Below are positions 16,553 to 25,609 of a DNA stretch of 64,000 nt, piece after piece (within the stretch, counting starts at the first letter, position 1; every line of letters begins with the position of its first letter). The stretch covers positions 1-64,000 of the forward strand of contig CAVZAB010000008.1 in assembly GCA_963773155.1 (NCBI GenBank), written 5' to 3'. The DNA comes from CAVZAB01 sp963773155. Lineage in GTDB: Bacteria > Pseudomonadota > Alphaproteobacteria > Rhizobiales > Beijerinckiaceae. Made by a program: the position numbers and the translations under genes. The notes beneath the pieces are model-generated. The model was not told where the DNA came from, searched no databases, and saw nothing but the letters and a program-made list of their open reading frames with translations.

Positions 16553-17731
16553 TCAGGGCTTGGCAGCCTGCTTCTTCTGCCAGTCGAGGAATTGCATGAA
16601 CAGCACTTCGCGGTCGTCGACTTTGCCACCAGCCCGGGCGCCGGATTGGTGAGCCCGATCGGCGAGAAACTCCTCGAATTGCTTGCGCGTTGTATCGCTG
16701 GAACTGCCGGCGGGATGCTGGTCGAGCCAATCCTTGGCCGGACGGAAACGCTCCCAGCCCGGCAATTCCGCGTTCAGATTGACCTCAGTCCATTTCGGGT
16801 GAAAGGGCGGGTGCTGGAATTCCTCGATGCGCGGGAAAAAGGCACCGATGAATTTCTCGAGACGCCGATAGCGCTCCGTTCCGACTGGCCAATTATAGGC
16901 GGCGAGCACGGCGCCGATCGCAACCGTGTCGACGACCTGATCCTTCGCGATCAGATTGGGATAATCGTCGGAGGTCAGCTTGGCCGGCAGGTAATCTTCT
17001 TGAAGCGAGGGCGCATATTCGATCGGAACGAAGTGCAGATTCTCGTCCTTGATCTGGCTGATCGCTCGCGACGGTCGGCCCTGAACCGCGACCACGGCAT
17101 CGAGTTCGCCCTTGCGCAATTTCTCATAGGCGAGCCTCTGCTCGATATAGGCGAAGTTCGCTTTGATTCCGAGCCGCTCGAACACGATCGATGCGGTCAC
17201 GAAGGAGCCGCCATTGGGCAGGTCAACACTCACGCGCTTGCCCTCGAGGTCCTTCAAGGTGTGAATGGATTTCGGCGCGATGACCTGCATTTCCTCGTTG
17301 TAGAGCTTGGTCACATAGGTGAGCTGGTGACGAATGTTTTTGGCAAAGCCCTTGGCCTCGAGATAATTCAAGGAATCGGCCCGCACAATTCCGACATCGA
17401 CACCGCGCAGATAGAGAATGTCGGCAATGCTCTGAACCGAACCGCGTCCGATAATCGGCAGAATCCGCATCTTGTCGCCATCGTCCAGCACCGAGGCGAG
17501 ATCGGCTGCGATCTGGACATAGGTGCCACCGATCGTGCCGGAAATCACCGTGACCGTATTGGCGTTGAGGCGATCGGCGAGCTGTCTTGCGCTAGTGCCA
17601 TATTGAAAGATCGCTTTCAGGCTCTCGCTTACCGCGGCCGGATCATATTCGCTCTGCTCGGCGGTGCCGATGCTGAGTGAGCCGATCAAGGCAAACAGCG
17701 CACTCGCAACCCGAAGTTTCATCAAACGCAT
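16553..17731 (-). CDS. TAXI-family TRAP solute-binding protein (orphan)
   Basis: This 392-residue periplasmic receptor belongs to the TAXI family (NMT1/THI5-like fold). A signal peptide (MRLMKLRVASALFALIGSLS) is followed by the family motif VISGTIGGTYVQIAADLAS and LPIIGRGSVQSIADILYLRG. TRAP transporters use such receptors with DctQ/DctM membrane subunits, but no TRAP permease gene lies in this window. The ligand is unknown; glutamate and other carboxylates are known for relatives. The C-terminal region after residue 310 is long and charged, with segments beyond the usual TAXI core. It lies 188 bases upstream of ffh on the same strand. Confidence 0.82.
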   Translation of the reverse strand: MRLMKLRVASALFALIGSLSIGTAEQSEYDPAAVSESLKAIFQYGTSARQLADRLNANTVTVISGTIGGTYVQIAADLASVLDDGDKMRILPIIGRGSVQSIADILYLRGVDVGIVRADSLNYLEAKGFAKNIRHQLTYVTKLYNEEMQVIAPKSIHTLKDLEGKRVSVDLPNGGSFVTASIVFERLGIKANFAYIEQRLAYEKLRKGELDAVVAVQGRPSRAISQIKDENLHFVPIEYAPSLQEDYLPAKLTSDDYPNLIAKDQVVDTVAIGAVLAAYNWPVGTERYRRLEKFIGAFFPRIEEFQHPPFHPKWTEVNLNAELPGWERFRPAKDWLDQHPAGSSSDTTRKQFEEFLADRAHQSGARAGGKVDDREVLFMQFLDWQKKQAAKP

Positions 17732-17841
17732 GTTTCCGCATCCCTTCCAACGCACACTCTTGCTCCGCGGCGGCCGGTACAGCCACGCCGCTCTGCTTTT
17801 AAGCCCAGGCTGTTTGCCGTGCAATCCCGGCCGCTCTTCCC

Positions 17842-18529
17842 CTATTTGACGAAGACGTAAATGTCGACTTCGAGCCCGGTGTCGTCGGAACTCTTTGCCT
17901 CGTTCAGATATTCCTCGACGAATAGATTTTGTGCTTCGAGGCCCTTCTCGTCGAGATAGGCGGTTATTGCCTCATAGGTCGAAATCGATATCGTCATAGG
18001 CGCCGCGGTGCTGGAACTTCAGCGCTTTGCCGGCTGGCGACTGGGCGATCTTGATGGCCGGTTCCAGCCCGTCGAGATTGGCGGGCACTTTGTCGACCGG
18101 CAGCATTGCCTGATAGTGGAAGCCGGCGTCATCGGTTTCGACAAAGGCGGTCATCGGCCGGCCGACAATTTTAAGGCCGACCTTGTCGGCCTGCGCGTGC
18201 AGCGATTGGAACGCCTCCATAAGATGCTGATAGCCGTCATCCCAGCTTGAGGTGCCCTGCAGCATGACGACCGGGCGGGCCTCGAGAACCAGGCCGAAAC
18301 CGGTTGACGCATCGCCCGAGGGCTTGTTGAGGTCTTGCGGCGCCTCCGGTGGACTGGCCTCCGCCGGGCCGGTGGGCGGCAGAGGCGCCAATTCCACAGC
18401 GGCCGGCGGCTTGACCGTCAATTCCGGCGCCGTCGCTTGGGCGAGCGCCGCGCCGGACAGGCACACCAGGCCGGCAACCGCAATTAGGGCGCCGCCAATC
18501 ATCGCCCGCCGCTTGTCGATATCGAACAT
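17842..18529 (-). CDS. Secreted GyrI-like (effector-binding domain) protein (one frameshift at GANTC)
   Basis: A signal peptide (RAMIGGALIAVAGLVCLSGA then ALAQ) is followed by a proline-rich spacer and a GyrI/SOUL-like effector-binding domain (GLKIVGRPMTAFVETDDAGF, KALKFQHRGAYDDID). In the main frame it stops after 185 residues. Reading GAAATC at 17981-17986 as GAATC removes the stop and adds the expected ending (STYEAITAYLDEKGLEAQN ... VDIYVFVK) to 17842, giving about 228 residues. The ATG has a GGAGAAACACC ribosome-binding region. Function is unknown; a periplasmic small-molecule-binding role is inferred. Confidence 0.72.
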
Positions 18530-18691
18530 GGTGTTTCTCCTGCTCGCGAACCGCATCGCCCCCTTCGCGTTCCCGCCGGCCCATTTGAGACTGTTTGGCC
18601 GATGCTGCCAAGGGCTCTCACCCAAATCTTGCCGGGCCGCGACGAAAAGCGCCGACTGGCCGAAACGACCGGCTTGCCTTATATCACCGCC

Positions 18692-19612
18692 ATGAACCCG
18701 CGCCCCGATCAGCCGCAGATGAATACGTTAATCGCCCCGGCGGCAGCCGGCCTGATCGGGCGCCCCTATCAGAAAATGAACGGGCTCGGCAATGAAATCC
18801 TCGTCGTCGACCTCCGCGGCACGACGGCAAAAATGCCGGCCCAGCTGGCTCGCGCGATCGGCCGCAGCCCGGCCTTGCATTTTGATCAAATGATGGTGCT
18901 CCACGATCCAGGCTTGTCGCGGGCCGCGGCCGAGGTGAGCATCTTCAACAGCGACGGTTCGCTGGCAGAAGCCTGCGGCAATGGCGCGCGCTGCGTCGCC
19001 TATGTTCTGCTGCGGGGGGACCGGCCGGGAACGGTGCATCTGCAAACCGCCGCCGGTCTCATCGAATGCCGGCGCACCGGCGCCATGACATTTTCGGTCG
19101 ACATGGGCCGGCCGCGGCTGAAATGGGACGAGATTCCGCTGAGCGAGCCCTTTGCCGATACCCGCGCCGTCGAATTGCAGATCGGACCCATCGATGCGCC
19201 GATCCTGCACTCGCCCTCGGTCGTCAATATGGGCAATCCGCATGCCGTGTTCTGGGTCGACGACATAGATGTCTATCAATTGGACAAGATCGGTCCGCTG
19301 CTCGAAAACCACCCGCTGTTTCCCGAGCGTGCCAATATTTCTCTGGCGCGAGTGCGGGGGCGCGCGCGGATCGATCTCAGAGTATGGGAGCGCGGCGCCG
19401 GGCTGACGCTTGCCTGCGGAACGGCCGCCTGCGCGGCGGTCGTGGCTGCGGTGCGCAAGAATTTGACCGAGCGGTCGGTCGAGGTCACGCTGCCAGGCGG
19501 GACGCTGTCAATCGAATGGCGCAACGACGACCACGTCATCATGAGCGGTCCGGTCACATGGGAAGGCGAAGGGACATTGCAGGCCGCGCATTTTGCGGGG
19601 ATCGAGGGATGA
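18692..19612 (+). CDS. dapF: Diaminopimelate epimerase
   Basis: This enzyme epimerises LL- to meso-diaminopimelate for lysine and peptidoglycan. Both catalytic cysteines are present: EACGNGARC (Cys95 in this numbering) and LACGTAACAA. Other hallmarks are QKMNGLGNEILVVD and VNMGNPHAVFWVDD. The length is 306 residues from ATG 18692; ATG 18719 or an upstream ATG at 18602 are alternatives and no start has a clear ribosome-binding site. The stop overlaps the start of mtaB (ATGA), so the two are translationally coupled. Confidence 0.93.
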   Translation: MNPRPDQPQMNTLIAPAAAGLIGRPYQKMNGLGNEILVVDLRGTTAKMPAQLARAIGRSPALHFDQMMVLHDPGLSRAAAEVSIFNSDGSLAEACGNGARCVAYVLLRGDRPGTVHLQTAAGLIECRRTGAMTFSVDMGRPRLKWDEIPLSEPFADTRAVELQIGPIDAPILHSPSVVNMGNPHAVFWVDDIDVYQLDKIGPLLENHPLFPERANISLARVRGRARIDLRVWERGAGLTLACGTAACAAVVAAVRKNLTERSVEVTLPGGTLSIEWRNDDHVIMSGPVTWEGEGTLQAAHFAGIEG

Positions 19613-20865
19613 CGGGCAAAGCCAATGCCGTCGACGTGGTCAGCTTTGGCTGCCGGACCAACATTGTCGAATCGGAAGCGATGCGGCAGGCAGCGACAAC
19701 CGCCGGGTTGAGCGATCTGGTGATTGTCAATACCTGCGCCGTGACGGCCGAGGCGGTGCGGCAAGCGCGCCAGTCGATTCGGCGGTTGCGCCGCGAGCGG
19801 CCGAGCGCCGCAATCGTAGTGACCGGCTGTGCCGCCCAGCTTGAGCCGGGACGCTTTGCTGAAATGCCGGAAGTGACCGCGGTTCTCGGCAATGCCGAAA
19901 AGACCTTGGCGCAGACCTGGGCGAAGATCGGCCGCGGTGCGGGTGGCGGGCGCGTCGAAGTCGGCGACATCATGCGCGAATCAGCGCTCGCACCGGCTAG
20001 GCTACAGGCCTTCGCGGCCCATACCCGCGGCTTCGTGCAGATCCAGACCGGTTGCGACCATCGCTGCACGTTCTGCATCATCCCTTACGCCAGGGGCCGG
20101 TCGCGCTCGGTGCCGGCGGGCGAGGTGGTCGACCAGATCCGCCAATTGGTCGAAGGCGGCCATCGCGAGATCGTTTTGACCGGGGTCGATCTGACCGCCT
20201 ATGGCCGCGACTTGCCGGCGGGCCTTGCGCTCGGCGGATTGGTGCAGGCAATTCTGGCGGGGGTGCCGCGGCTCGACCGTCTGCGCCTGTCCTCGCTCGA
20301 TTCCTGCGAAATCGACGAAACGCTGATCGAAGCCTTTGCCGGCGACCGGCGCCTGATGCCGCATCTGCATCTGTCGATCCAATCCGGCAGCGATTTGATC
20401 CTTAAGCGGATGAAACGCCGGCACCGGCGTGCCGACCTGATCGCATTATGCGAAAGGCTGCGCCGCCTGCGGCCCGACATCCTGTTTGGCGCCGACCTGA
20501 TTGTCGGCTTCCCGACCGAGACGGCGGCACAATTCGACGAGACCGAGGCTCTGATCGAAGATTGCGGCCTGGCGCTTTGTCACGTCTTTGCCTATTCCGC
20601 TCGCCATGGAACACCGGCCGCGCGAATGCCCGGGGTCGCCGTGCCGCTGGTGCGCGAGCGGGCGAAACGGCTGCGCGAGACGGCGGCGGCCGCCCATAGC
20701 CGGCATCTAGCCCGGCAGGTCGGCCGAAGGCTCAGCGTGCTGTGCGAGCGGGGCGGCTTGGCGCGGGCCGAGGATTCCAGCCCGGTGCGGCTTGCCGCGG
20801 CGGTCCCCGGCAGCCTCGCTGATGTGCGGATCATCGGCAACGATGGCAGCTACCTGTTTGCCTGA
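19609..20865 (+). CDS. mtaB: tRNA t6A37 methylthiotransferase MtaB
   Basis: This 418-residue radical-SAM enzyme adds a methylthio group to t6A at tRNA position 37. It has an N-terminal UPF0004 domain with cysteines in SFGCRTN, VNTCAV and VTGCAAQ that bind a second Fe-S cluster. The radical-SAM CxxxCxxC is in TGCDHRCTFCIIPYARG, and a C-terminal TRAM-like region follows. It overlaps dapF by four bases and ends 10 bases from the convergent pseudouridine synthase gene. The dapF-mtaB-(rluA-type)-ftsY neighbourhood is common in Hyphomicrobiales. Confidence 0.92.
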   Translation: MTGKANAVDVVSFGCRTNIVESEAMRQAATTAGLSDLVIVNTCAVTAEAVRQARQSIRRLRRERPSAAIVVTGCAAQLEPGRFAEMPEVTAVLGNAEKTLAQTWAKIGRGAGGGRVEVGDIMRESALAPARLQAFAAHTRGFVQIQTGCDHRCTFCIIPYARGRSRSVPAGEVVDQIRQLVEGGHREIVLTGVDLTAYGRDLPAGLALGGLVQAILAGVPRLDRLRLSSLDSCEIDETLIEAFAGDRRLMPHLHLSIQSGSDLILKRMKRRHRRADLIALCERLRRLRPDILFGADLIVGFPTETAAQFDETEALIEDCGLALCHVFAYSARHGTPAARMPGVAVPLVRERAKRLRETAAAAHSRHLARQVGRRLSVLCERGGLARAEDSSPVRLAAAVPGSLADVRIIGNDGSYLFA

Positions 20866-20875
20866 CATGCGGCGC

Positions 20876-21559
20876 TCAGCCGCCCGGCCAGCCGCAGGCG
20901 GCGAGGCCGCCAAGCATATGGGGCGGGACCGGCGCCTCGACTTCGATCGGTGCCTTGTTCCTGTACAGGGGAATCAGGATCCGGGCGGCGTGCAGCTGCA
21001 GGCCCGGCCCCGCAATTGGCACGCCGTGGCCATAGATGGTATCGCCATAAATTGGCCAGCCCATCGCCGCGCAATGGACGCGCAGCTGGTGGGTTCGCCC
21101 GGTCAAGGGCTCGAGCGCGAGCCAGCTGCGGCCGTCCGCCTGACCGAGACGGCGCCAGCGCGTTTGCGCCGGGACGCCCTGCGGGTCGACCTTCATCCAC
21201 CAGCCGCGATTGGCATCGAGCCGGCCGAGCGGCAGGTCGACCATGCCTTGTTCGGTCTCGGGCCCGCCCTCGACCAGCGCCCAATAGGTTTTTCCAACGC
21301 GTCCCTGCTTGAACAGAAGACCAAGTTTTTCCAATGCCTTGTGGTGGCGGCCGAGGACCAGGCAGCCGGATGTGTCGCGGTCGAGGCGATGGGCCAAGGC
21401 GGGATTGCGCGGCAATCCGAAGCGCAGCGCGGCAAAATGCGCCTCGAGATTGTCGCCGCCCTTCGGGCCACGATGCACGGCAAGACCGGCAGGCTTGTCG
21501 ATTACCAGCATCAAGCCGTCTCGATACAACAGGCGGGCGGTCAGCTCGTCGGCGGTCAT
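20876..21559 (-). CDS. RluA-family RNA pseudouridine synthase
   Basis: This 227-residue protein contains the RluA catalytic motif HRLDRDTSGCLVLGR, whose aspartate is the nucleophile, preceded by LVIDKPAGLAVHRGP and followed by LTGRTHQLRVHCAAMGWPI. It lacks an S4 domain, so it belongs to the short RluA/TruC-like class. The exact target (23S rRNA or tRNA) cannot be told. ATG 21559 begins the conserved part; the frame continues upstream over the divergent ftsY start without similarity. Confidence 0.87.
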   Translation of the reverse strand: MTADELTARLLYRDGLMLVIDKPAGLAVHRGPKGGDNLEAHFAALRFGLPRNPALAHRLDRDTSGCLVLGRHHKALEKLGLLFKQGRVGKTYWALVEGGPETEQGMVDLPLGRLDANRGWWMKVDPQGVPAQTRWRRLGQADGRSWLALEPLTGRTHQLRVHCAAMGWPIYGDTIYGHGVPIAGPGLQLHAARILIPLYRNKAPIEVEAPVPPHMLGGLAACGWPGG

Positions 21560-21663
21560 CGGCCAAGAATAGCGCAGGACAGGCCGGCGGGCGATCTGTA
21601 TCACAGCAAGACGGCGGCGCCCGAAGCGCTCGCCCGCAGGCCAGAATTTGTGATCCGACAGCG

Positions 21664-22689
21664 ATGACCACAGAGCCACCCAATCCACCGGCAGCAAAAC
21701 CGGCAAGGCTCCTCGGCCGGCTGTTCGGCCGCGAGGCGAAGACCGGCGGCGAGCCTTGCTTGCCGGCATCGCCGGGCTGGTTCGAACGCTTGCGCGGCGG
21801 CTTGTCGCGCAGCTCGACGTCGCTTGGCCAGGGCATTGCAGCGATCTTCACCAAACGTGCTCTCGATGCCGAAATGCTCGACGAACTCGAGGACGTTCTC
21901 ATTCGCGCCGATCTCGGTCCCGCCGCGGCAAGCCGGATCACCGCGACGATTGCCCAGGGCAAATACGACAAGACCATCGAAGCGGACGAGGTTAGGGCGA
22001 TCTTGGCGAGCGAGATCGAAATGAGCCTCGCCCCAGTCGCCCGGCCGCTTGCGATCGATCGGACGAAGCGGCCGTTCGTAATCCTCGTCGTTGGCGTCAA
22101 CGGGGCCGGCAAGACCACGACGATCGGCAAACTCGCGGAAAAATTCCGCCGCGACGGCCTGTCGGTCGTGCTTGCCGCCGGCGACACTTTTCGCGCCGCG
22201 GCCATCGAGCAATTGCAGATCTGGGCTCGCCGCAGCGGCGCCGAACTGGTTGCGCGCGACCAGGGATCGGACCCGGCTGGCCTTGCCTTTGACGCGCTCG
22301 CGGCGGCCCGCCGCGACGGCCGGGATGTGATGATTATGGATACGGCCGGCCGGCTGCAAAACCGGGCCGAGCTGATGGAGGAATTGGCGAAGATCGTCCG
22401 GGTCATGAAGAAATTCGACCCGCAGGCGCCGCATGCCGTGCTTCTTGTTCTCGACGCAACAGTCGGCCAGAACGCCCTCGCGCAAGTCGAGATCTTCGGC
22501 AGGATCGCCGGCGTTACCGGTCTCGTGATGACCAAGCTCGACGGCTCGGCGCGCGGCGGCATCCTGGTCGCCCTAGCCGAAAGGTTCAAATTGCCGGTGC
22601 ATTACATCGGCATTGGCGAAGGGGTCGACGACCTCGAACCGTTCGAGGCGCGCGATTTCGCGCATGCAATAGCGGGATTGGACCGATGA
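21664..22689 (+). CDS. ftsY: SRP receptor FtsY
   Basis: This 341-residue SRP receptor GTPase docks ribosome-SRP complexes at the membrane and pairs with Ffh. It has a short N-terminal extension, an N-domain and a G-domain with GVNGAGKTTTIGKLAEK, DTFRAAAIEQL, DTAGRLQNRAELMEEL and TKLDGSARGG. The acidic A-domain of E. coli FtsY is largely missing, as in other alphaproteobacteria. Its stop overlaps the ispZ/yciB start (ATGA). Confidence 0.95.
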   Translation: MTTEPPNPPAAKPARLLGRLFGREAKTGGEPCLPASPGWFERLRGGLSRSSTSLGQGIAAIFTKRALDAEMLDELEDVLIRADLGPAAASRITATIAQGKYDKTIEADEVRAILASEIEMSLAPVARPLAIDRTKRPFVILVVGVNGAGKTTTIGKLAEKFRRDGLSVVLAAGDTFRAAAIEQLQIWARRSGAELVARDQGSDPAGLAFDALAAARRDGRDVMIMDTAGRLQNRAELMEELAKIVRVMKKFDPQAPHAVLLVLDATVGQNALAQVEIFGRIAGVTGLVMTKLDGSARGGILVALAERFKLPVHYIGIGEGVDDLEPFEARDFAHAIAGLDR

Positions 22690-23348
22690 ACGAGCCGAAT
22701 GCACACAACCCGTTGATCAAGCTCGGCCTCGAAATGGGCCCGCTCCTGCTGTTCTTTCTCGCCAATTCGCAACCGCACCTGTTCAAGCCCCTGTTGGCGC
22801 CCTGGTTGCCGGCCAGCCTGTTCGAGGGCGAGAAGGCCGGCATATTCACCGCCACCATACTCCTGATGATCGGCGTGCTGGTGGCGCTCGTCATTTCGCA
22901 GCGGTTGACCGGTCGATGGCCGATCATGCCGCTGGTTACCGCCATTGCGGTTCTGTTCTTCGGCGCCTTGACGCTCGCCTTCCAAAACGACGTTTTCATC
23001 AAGATGAAGCCGACGATCGTCAATCTGATTTTCGGCGCGGCCCTGTTAGGCGGCCTCTATTTCGGCAAGCTGCTGCTGCCTTTGGCGCTCGACAGCGTCA
23101 TGCATCTGACGCGGCAGGGCTGGCGCATCCTGACGCTGCGCTGGGGCCTGTTTTTCTTGGCGCTTGCCGGCTTGAACGAATTGGTCTGGCGCACGCAGAC
23201 GACGGATGTCTGGGCGAAATTCAAGGTGTTTGGAATCGTCCCCCTGACGATGATCTTCGCTTTGGCGCAGGTGCCGCTTATTCTGCGCTACGAAACTAAG
23301 CCGGAGGCCGGCGGCAGGCCGGCGCCATCGCCCGACGATGGCATCTGA
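22686..23348 (+). CDS. yciB: Inner-membrane septation protein, YciB/IspZ family
   Basis: This 220-residue polytopic membrane protein starts NPLIKLGLEMGPLLLFFLAN and has about five hydrophobic segments, with the family motif IKMKPTIVNLIFGAALLGGLY. YciB links to cell-envelope synthesis and septation; the older name IspZ persists. It overlaps ftsY by four bases, a conserved alphaproteobacterial arrangement. The C-terminal 15 residues are proline-rich. Confidence 0.9.
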   Translation: MNEPNAHNPLIKLGLEMGPLLLFFLANSQPHLFKPLLAPWLPASLFEGEKAGIFTATILLMIGVLVALVISQRLTGRWPIMPLVTAIAVLFFGALTLAFQNDVFIKMKPTIVNLIFGAALLGGLYFGKLLLPLALDSVMHLTRQGWRILTLRWGLFFLALAGLNELVWRTQTTDVWAKFKVFGIVPLTMIFALAQVPLILRYETKPEAGGRPAPSPDDGI

Positions 23349-23372
23349 GGAATGCAGCCGTCGGGTTGGCGA

Positions 23373-23969
23373 TCAGGGCAGGAGCTTGTTGATTTCGGGT
23401 AGGATTGTGCTTGTCATCGCCTCCTCGGAGATCGGACCGACGAATTTATAGGCAATCGTTCCGTCGCCGCGAATGATGAAGCTCTCGGGGACGCCATAGA
23501 CGCCCCAGTCTATGCCGGTGCGCCCGTTTGCGTCGACACCGATGGCGGCATAGGGATTGCCGCCGGCGCCCAGAAAGCGGCGGGCATTTTCTGGTTCGTC
23601 CTTGTAGGCAAGACCGACCAGTCGAAAACCGCGGCGCGCCAGGTCCTGGTCGCGGGCAAGCTGCAGCAATTGCGGATGTTCCTGGCGACAGGGCACGCAC
23701 CAGGACGCGAAAACATTGACCAGTCGGACGTGGCCATCGCGGAGATCGGCATCCGACAGGCCCGCGGCACCGCCGATGCCGCCCAGCGCCGGCAGAGAAA
23801 AACTCGGCACGGGCTTGCCGATCAGCGCCGAGGGCAGACGCGACGTATCGCCGGCGCCCAGCCGCGACAGGAACACCAGGCTCAGGCCGGCAAAGACCGC
23901 GAGCGGCAGCAACACCGCCAACCGCGACGAAATTGGCGCGCGCGGCCTATTTTCGTCCGTCACCTTCAT
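23373..23969 (-). CDS. ccmG: Cytochrome c maturation thioredoxin CcmG/DsbE
   Basis: This membrane-anchored periplasmic thioredoxin reduces the apocytochrome CxxCH motif. A single N-terminal hydrophobic anchor (LAVLLPLAVFAGLSLVFL) precedes the thioredoxin domain with the active site WCVPC in NVFASWCVPCRQEHPQL and cis-proline loop YGVPESFIIRGDG. The length is 198 residues from ATG 23969, which has GGGGAGC upstream; ATG 23981 is an alternative. It overlaps ccmD by 23 bases at the end of the ccmABCDG run. Confidence 0.92.
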   Translation of the reverse strand: MKVTDENRPRAPISSRLAVLLPLAVFAGLSLVFLSRLGAGDTSRLPSALIGKPVPSFSLPALGGIGGAAGLSDADLRDGHVRLVNVFASWCVPCRQEHPQLLQLARDQDLARRGFRLVGLAYKDEPENARRFLGAGGNPYAAIGVDANGRTGIDWGVYGVPESFIIRGDGTIAYKFVGPISEEAMTSTILPEINKLLP

Positions 23970-24111
23970 CGCTCCCCGCATCTGACCGCAGCCGCTCGAG
24001 CGCCAGACGCAGCCGCCGGTAATCGGTCCATACCGCCGCGATCATGGCAAGGATAAGCAAAGCCGCCAGCAAATAGGCGGCCAGAATGAAGCCGAAATGC
24101 GGGTCGCTCAT
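23947..24111 (-). CDS. ccmD: Heme exporter protein CcmD
   Basis: This tiny protein of 54 residues has one transmembrane helix (FILAAYLLAALLILAMIAAV) followed by a basic/charged tail (TDYRRLRLALERLR), the CcmD pattern. It tethers the CcmABC complex and helps release holo-CcmE. Its ATG overlaps the ccmC stop (ATGA) and its end overlaps ccmG. Confidence 0.88.
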   Translation of the reverse strand: MSDPHFGFILAAYLLAALLILAMIAAVWTDYRRLRLALERLRSDAGSDEGDGRK

Positions 24112-24863
24112 TGCGCCGCCGCCTTGCTGAACGACGAAGGCTCGGCCTGATTGGCGACCCGCAGGCCCAGACGGCGCAGCCGGCGGCGCAGAATCTCGTT
24201 GCGGATCGCCATGATATGCAAGGTGATGAACAGGCAGGTGAAGGCGGCCGCCATGACCAGTAACGGCCAAAGCATCGAGGCGTCGATTGTCGGGCCGCCA
24301 AGCCGGAAGACCGAGGCCGGCTGGTGCAGCGTGTTCCACCAGTCGACCGAGAATTTGATGATCGGCAGGTTGATCACCCCGACAAGCGTCAAAATCGCAG
24401 CTGCCCTGGCCGCGAGGCCGAATTCCTCGATCGTCTGCCACAAAGCGATCAGGCCGAGATAAATCAAGAACAAGACGAAAACCGAAGTCAGGCGGGCATC
24501 CCAGACCCACCACGTGCCCCACATTGGCTTGCCCCACAAGGAACCGGTCGCAAGGCAGATCAGTGTAAAACCCGCACCGAGCGGGGCTGCCGCCTTTTGC
24601 GCCGCGTCGGCGAGCGGATGCCGCCACACCAGCGTGCCAAGCGCCGCCCCGGCCATCACCCCATAGATGAACAAGGCCATCCAGGCGGCGGGAACGTGGA
24701 TGAACATGATACGGACGGTCTCGCCCTGCTGGTAATCGGCCGGCGCGACGAAGAAAACGAGGCCGAGGCCGAGGCCGAAAAGAACCAGCGTCAGCAGCGT
24801 CATGGCGGGAAGCAGCCGTTCGGCGAACCGCAGGAAATTGGCGGGGTTGGCATAGATCAGCAT
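24108..24863 (-). CDS. ccmC: Heme-handling protein CcmC
   Basis: This 251-residue inner-membrane protein has six predicted helices and the tryptophan-rich heme-handling motif WGKPMWGTWWVWDARLTS, flanked by conserved histidines (FIHVPAAW, NTLHQPAS). CcmC loads heme onto CcmE during cytochrome c maturation. A 74-base gap separates it from ccmB, longer than other gaps in the cluster. Confidence 0.94.
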   Translation of the reverse strand: MLIYANPANFLRFAERLLPAMTLLTLVLFGLGLGLVFFVAPADYQQGETVRIMFIHVPAAWMALFIYGVMAGAALGTLVWRHPLADAAQKAAAPLGAGFTLICLATGSLWGKPMWGTWWVWDARLTSVFVLFLIYLGLIALWQTIEEFGLAARAAAILTLVGVINLPIIKFSVDWWNTLHQPASVFRLGGPTIDASMLWPLLVMAAAFTCLFITLHIMAIRNEILRRRLRRLGLRVANQAEPSSFSKAAAQ

Positions 24864-24937
24864 GTTCTCGATCTAGGCCGAGTGGCCCGGATTTGCAAAT
24901 GGAAGCTGGGCCACCGGACCCTGAACCCCGGCCGGGC

Positions 24938-25609
24938 TCAGCGCAACAGCACCCGCAAGGCGGCGGCGGCGGCAAAGGTGCCGGTTACCGCGGCAATCAG
25001 GGTCAGCGATGCCAGAACCAACATCGGCTGCAAGCCCGGCCCCGCTGGCCCGGCGAGGCCGTTGGCCGTCGCCACGCCAAAGATCAGGACCGGGATGGTG
25101 AAAGGTAAGATCACGACCGCCATCAACAGGCCGCCGCGGCGCAGGCTGACAAGCAGGGCCGCCCCGATCGCCCCGAGAAAGGTCAAGGCCGGTGTCCCGA
25201 TCAGTAGCGACAGCGCAACCCCGGCAAGGCCGGGCGGCTCGATTGACAGCAGGGCGCCGAATAATGGCGAGGCGACGACAAGCGGCAGCCCGGTCATGAT
25301 CCAATGGGCGCAGCACTTAACCGCGACCAATATTTCAAGCGGCACTTCGCTCGTCATCAAGAGATCGAGCGATCCGTCCTCGTCATCGGCCTGGAACAAC
25401 CGGTCGAGACCGAGCAGCGTTGCAAGCAGGGCGGCGATCCACAGAATCGACGGGCCGATTCTGGCCAGGAGCTGGCGCTCCGGCCCGATGCCAAACGGCA
25501 CGATGGTCACCAGGATGAGAAAGAATACCAGCCCGACGGTCGCGCCACCGCCAATTCGCCCGGCGATCCTCACTTCGCGAACGAACAGGGCGGCGAGCGC
25601 CGGCCTCAT
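24938..25609 (-). CDS. ccmB: Heme exporter membrane subunit CcmB
   Basis: This 223-residue protein has six hydrophobic segments and the CcmB features FQADDEDGSLDLLMTSEVPL and an N-terminal ALFVREVRIAGR. It forms the ABC-type release complex with CcmA. The ATG overlaps the ccmA stop by four bases. The cluster ccmABCDG is complete here; ccmE, ccmF and ccmH are not in the window. Confidence 0.93.
   Translation of the reverse strand: MRPALAALFVREVRIAGRIGGGATVGLVFFLILVTIVPFGIGPERQLLARIGPSILWIAALLATLLGLDRLFQADDEDGSLDLLMTSEVPLEILVAVKCCAHWIMTGLPLVVASPLFGALLSIEPPGLAGVALSLLIGTPALTFLGAIGAALLVSLRRGGLLMAVVILPFTIPVLIFGVATANGLAGPAGPGLQPMLVLASLTLIAAVTGTFAAAAALRVLLR

Noticed and set aside
20850..22589. Minus-strand frame of 579 codons across ftsY and the pseudouridine synthase
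   Set aside because: It is fully antisense to ftsY and out of frame with the pseudouridine synthase; the composition is typical of spurious long frames at high GC.
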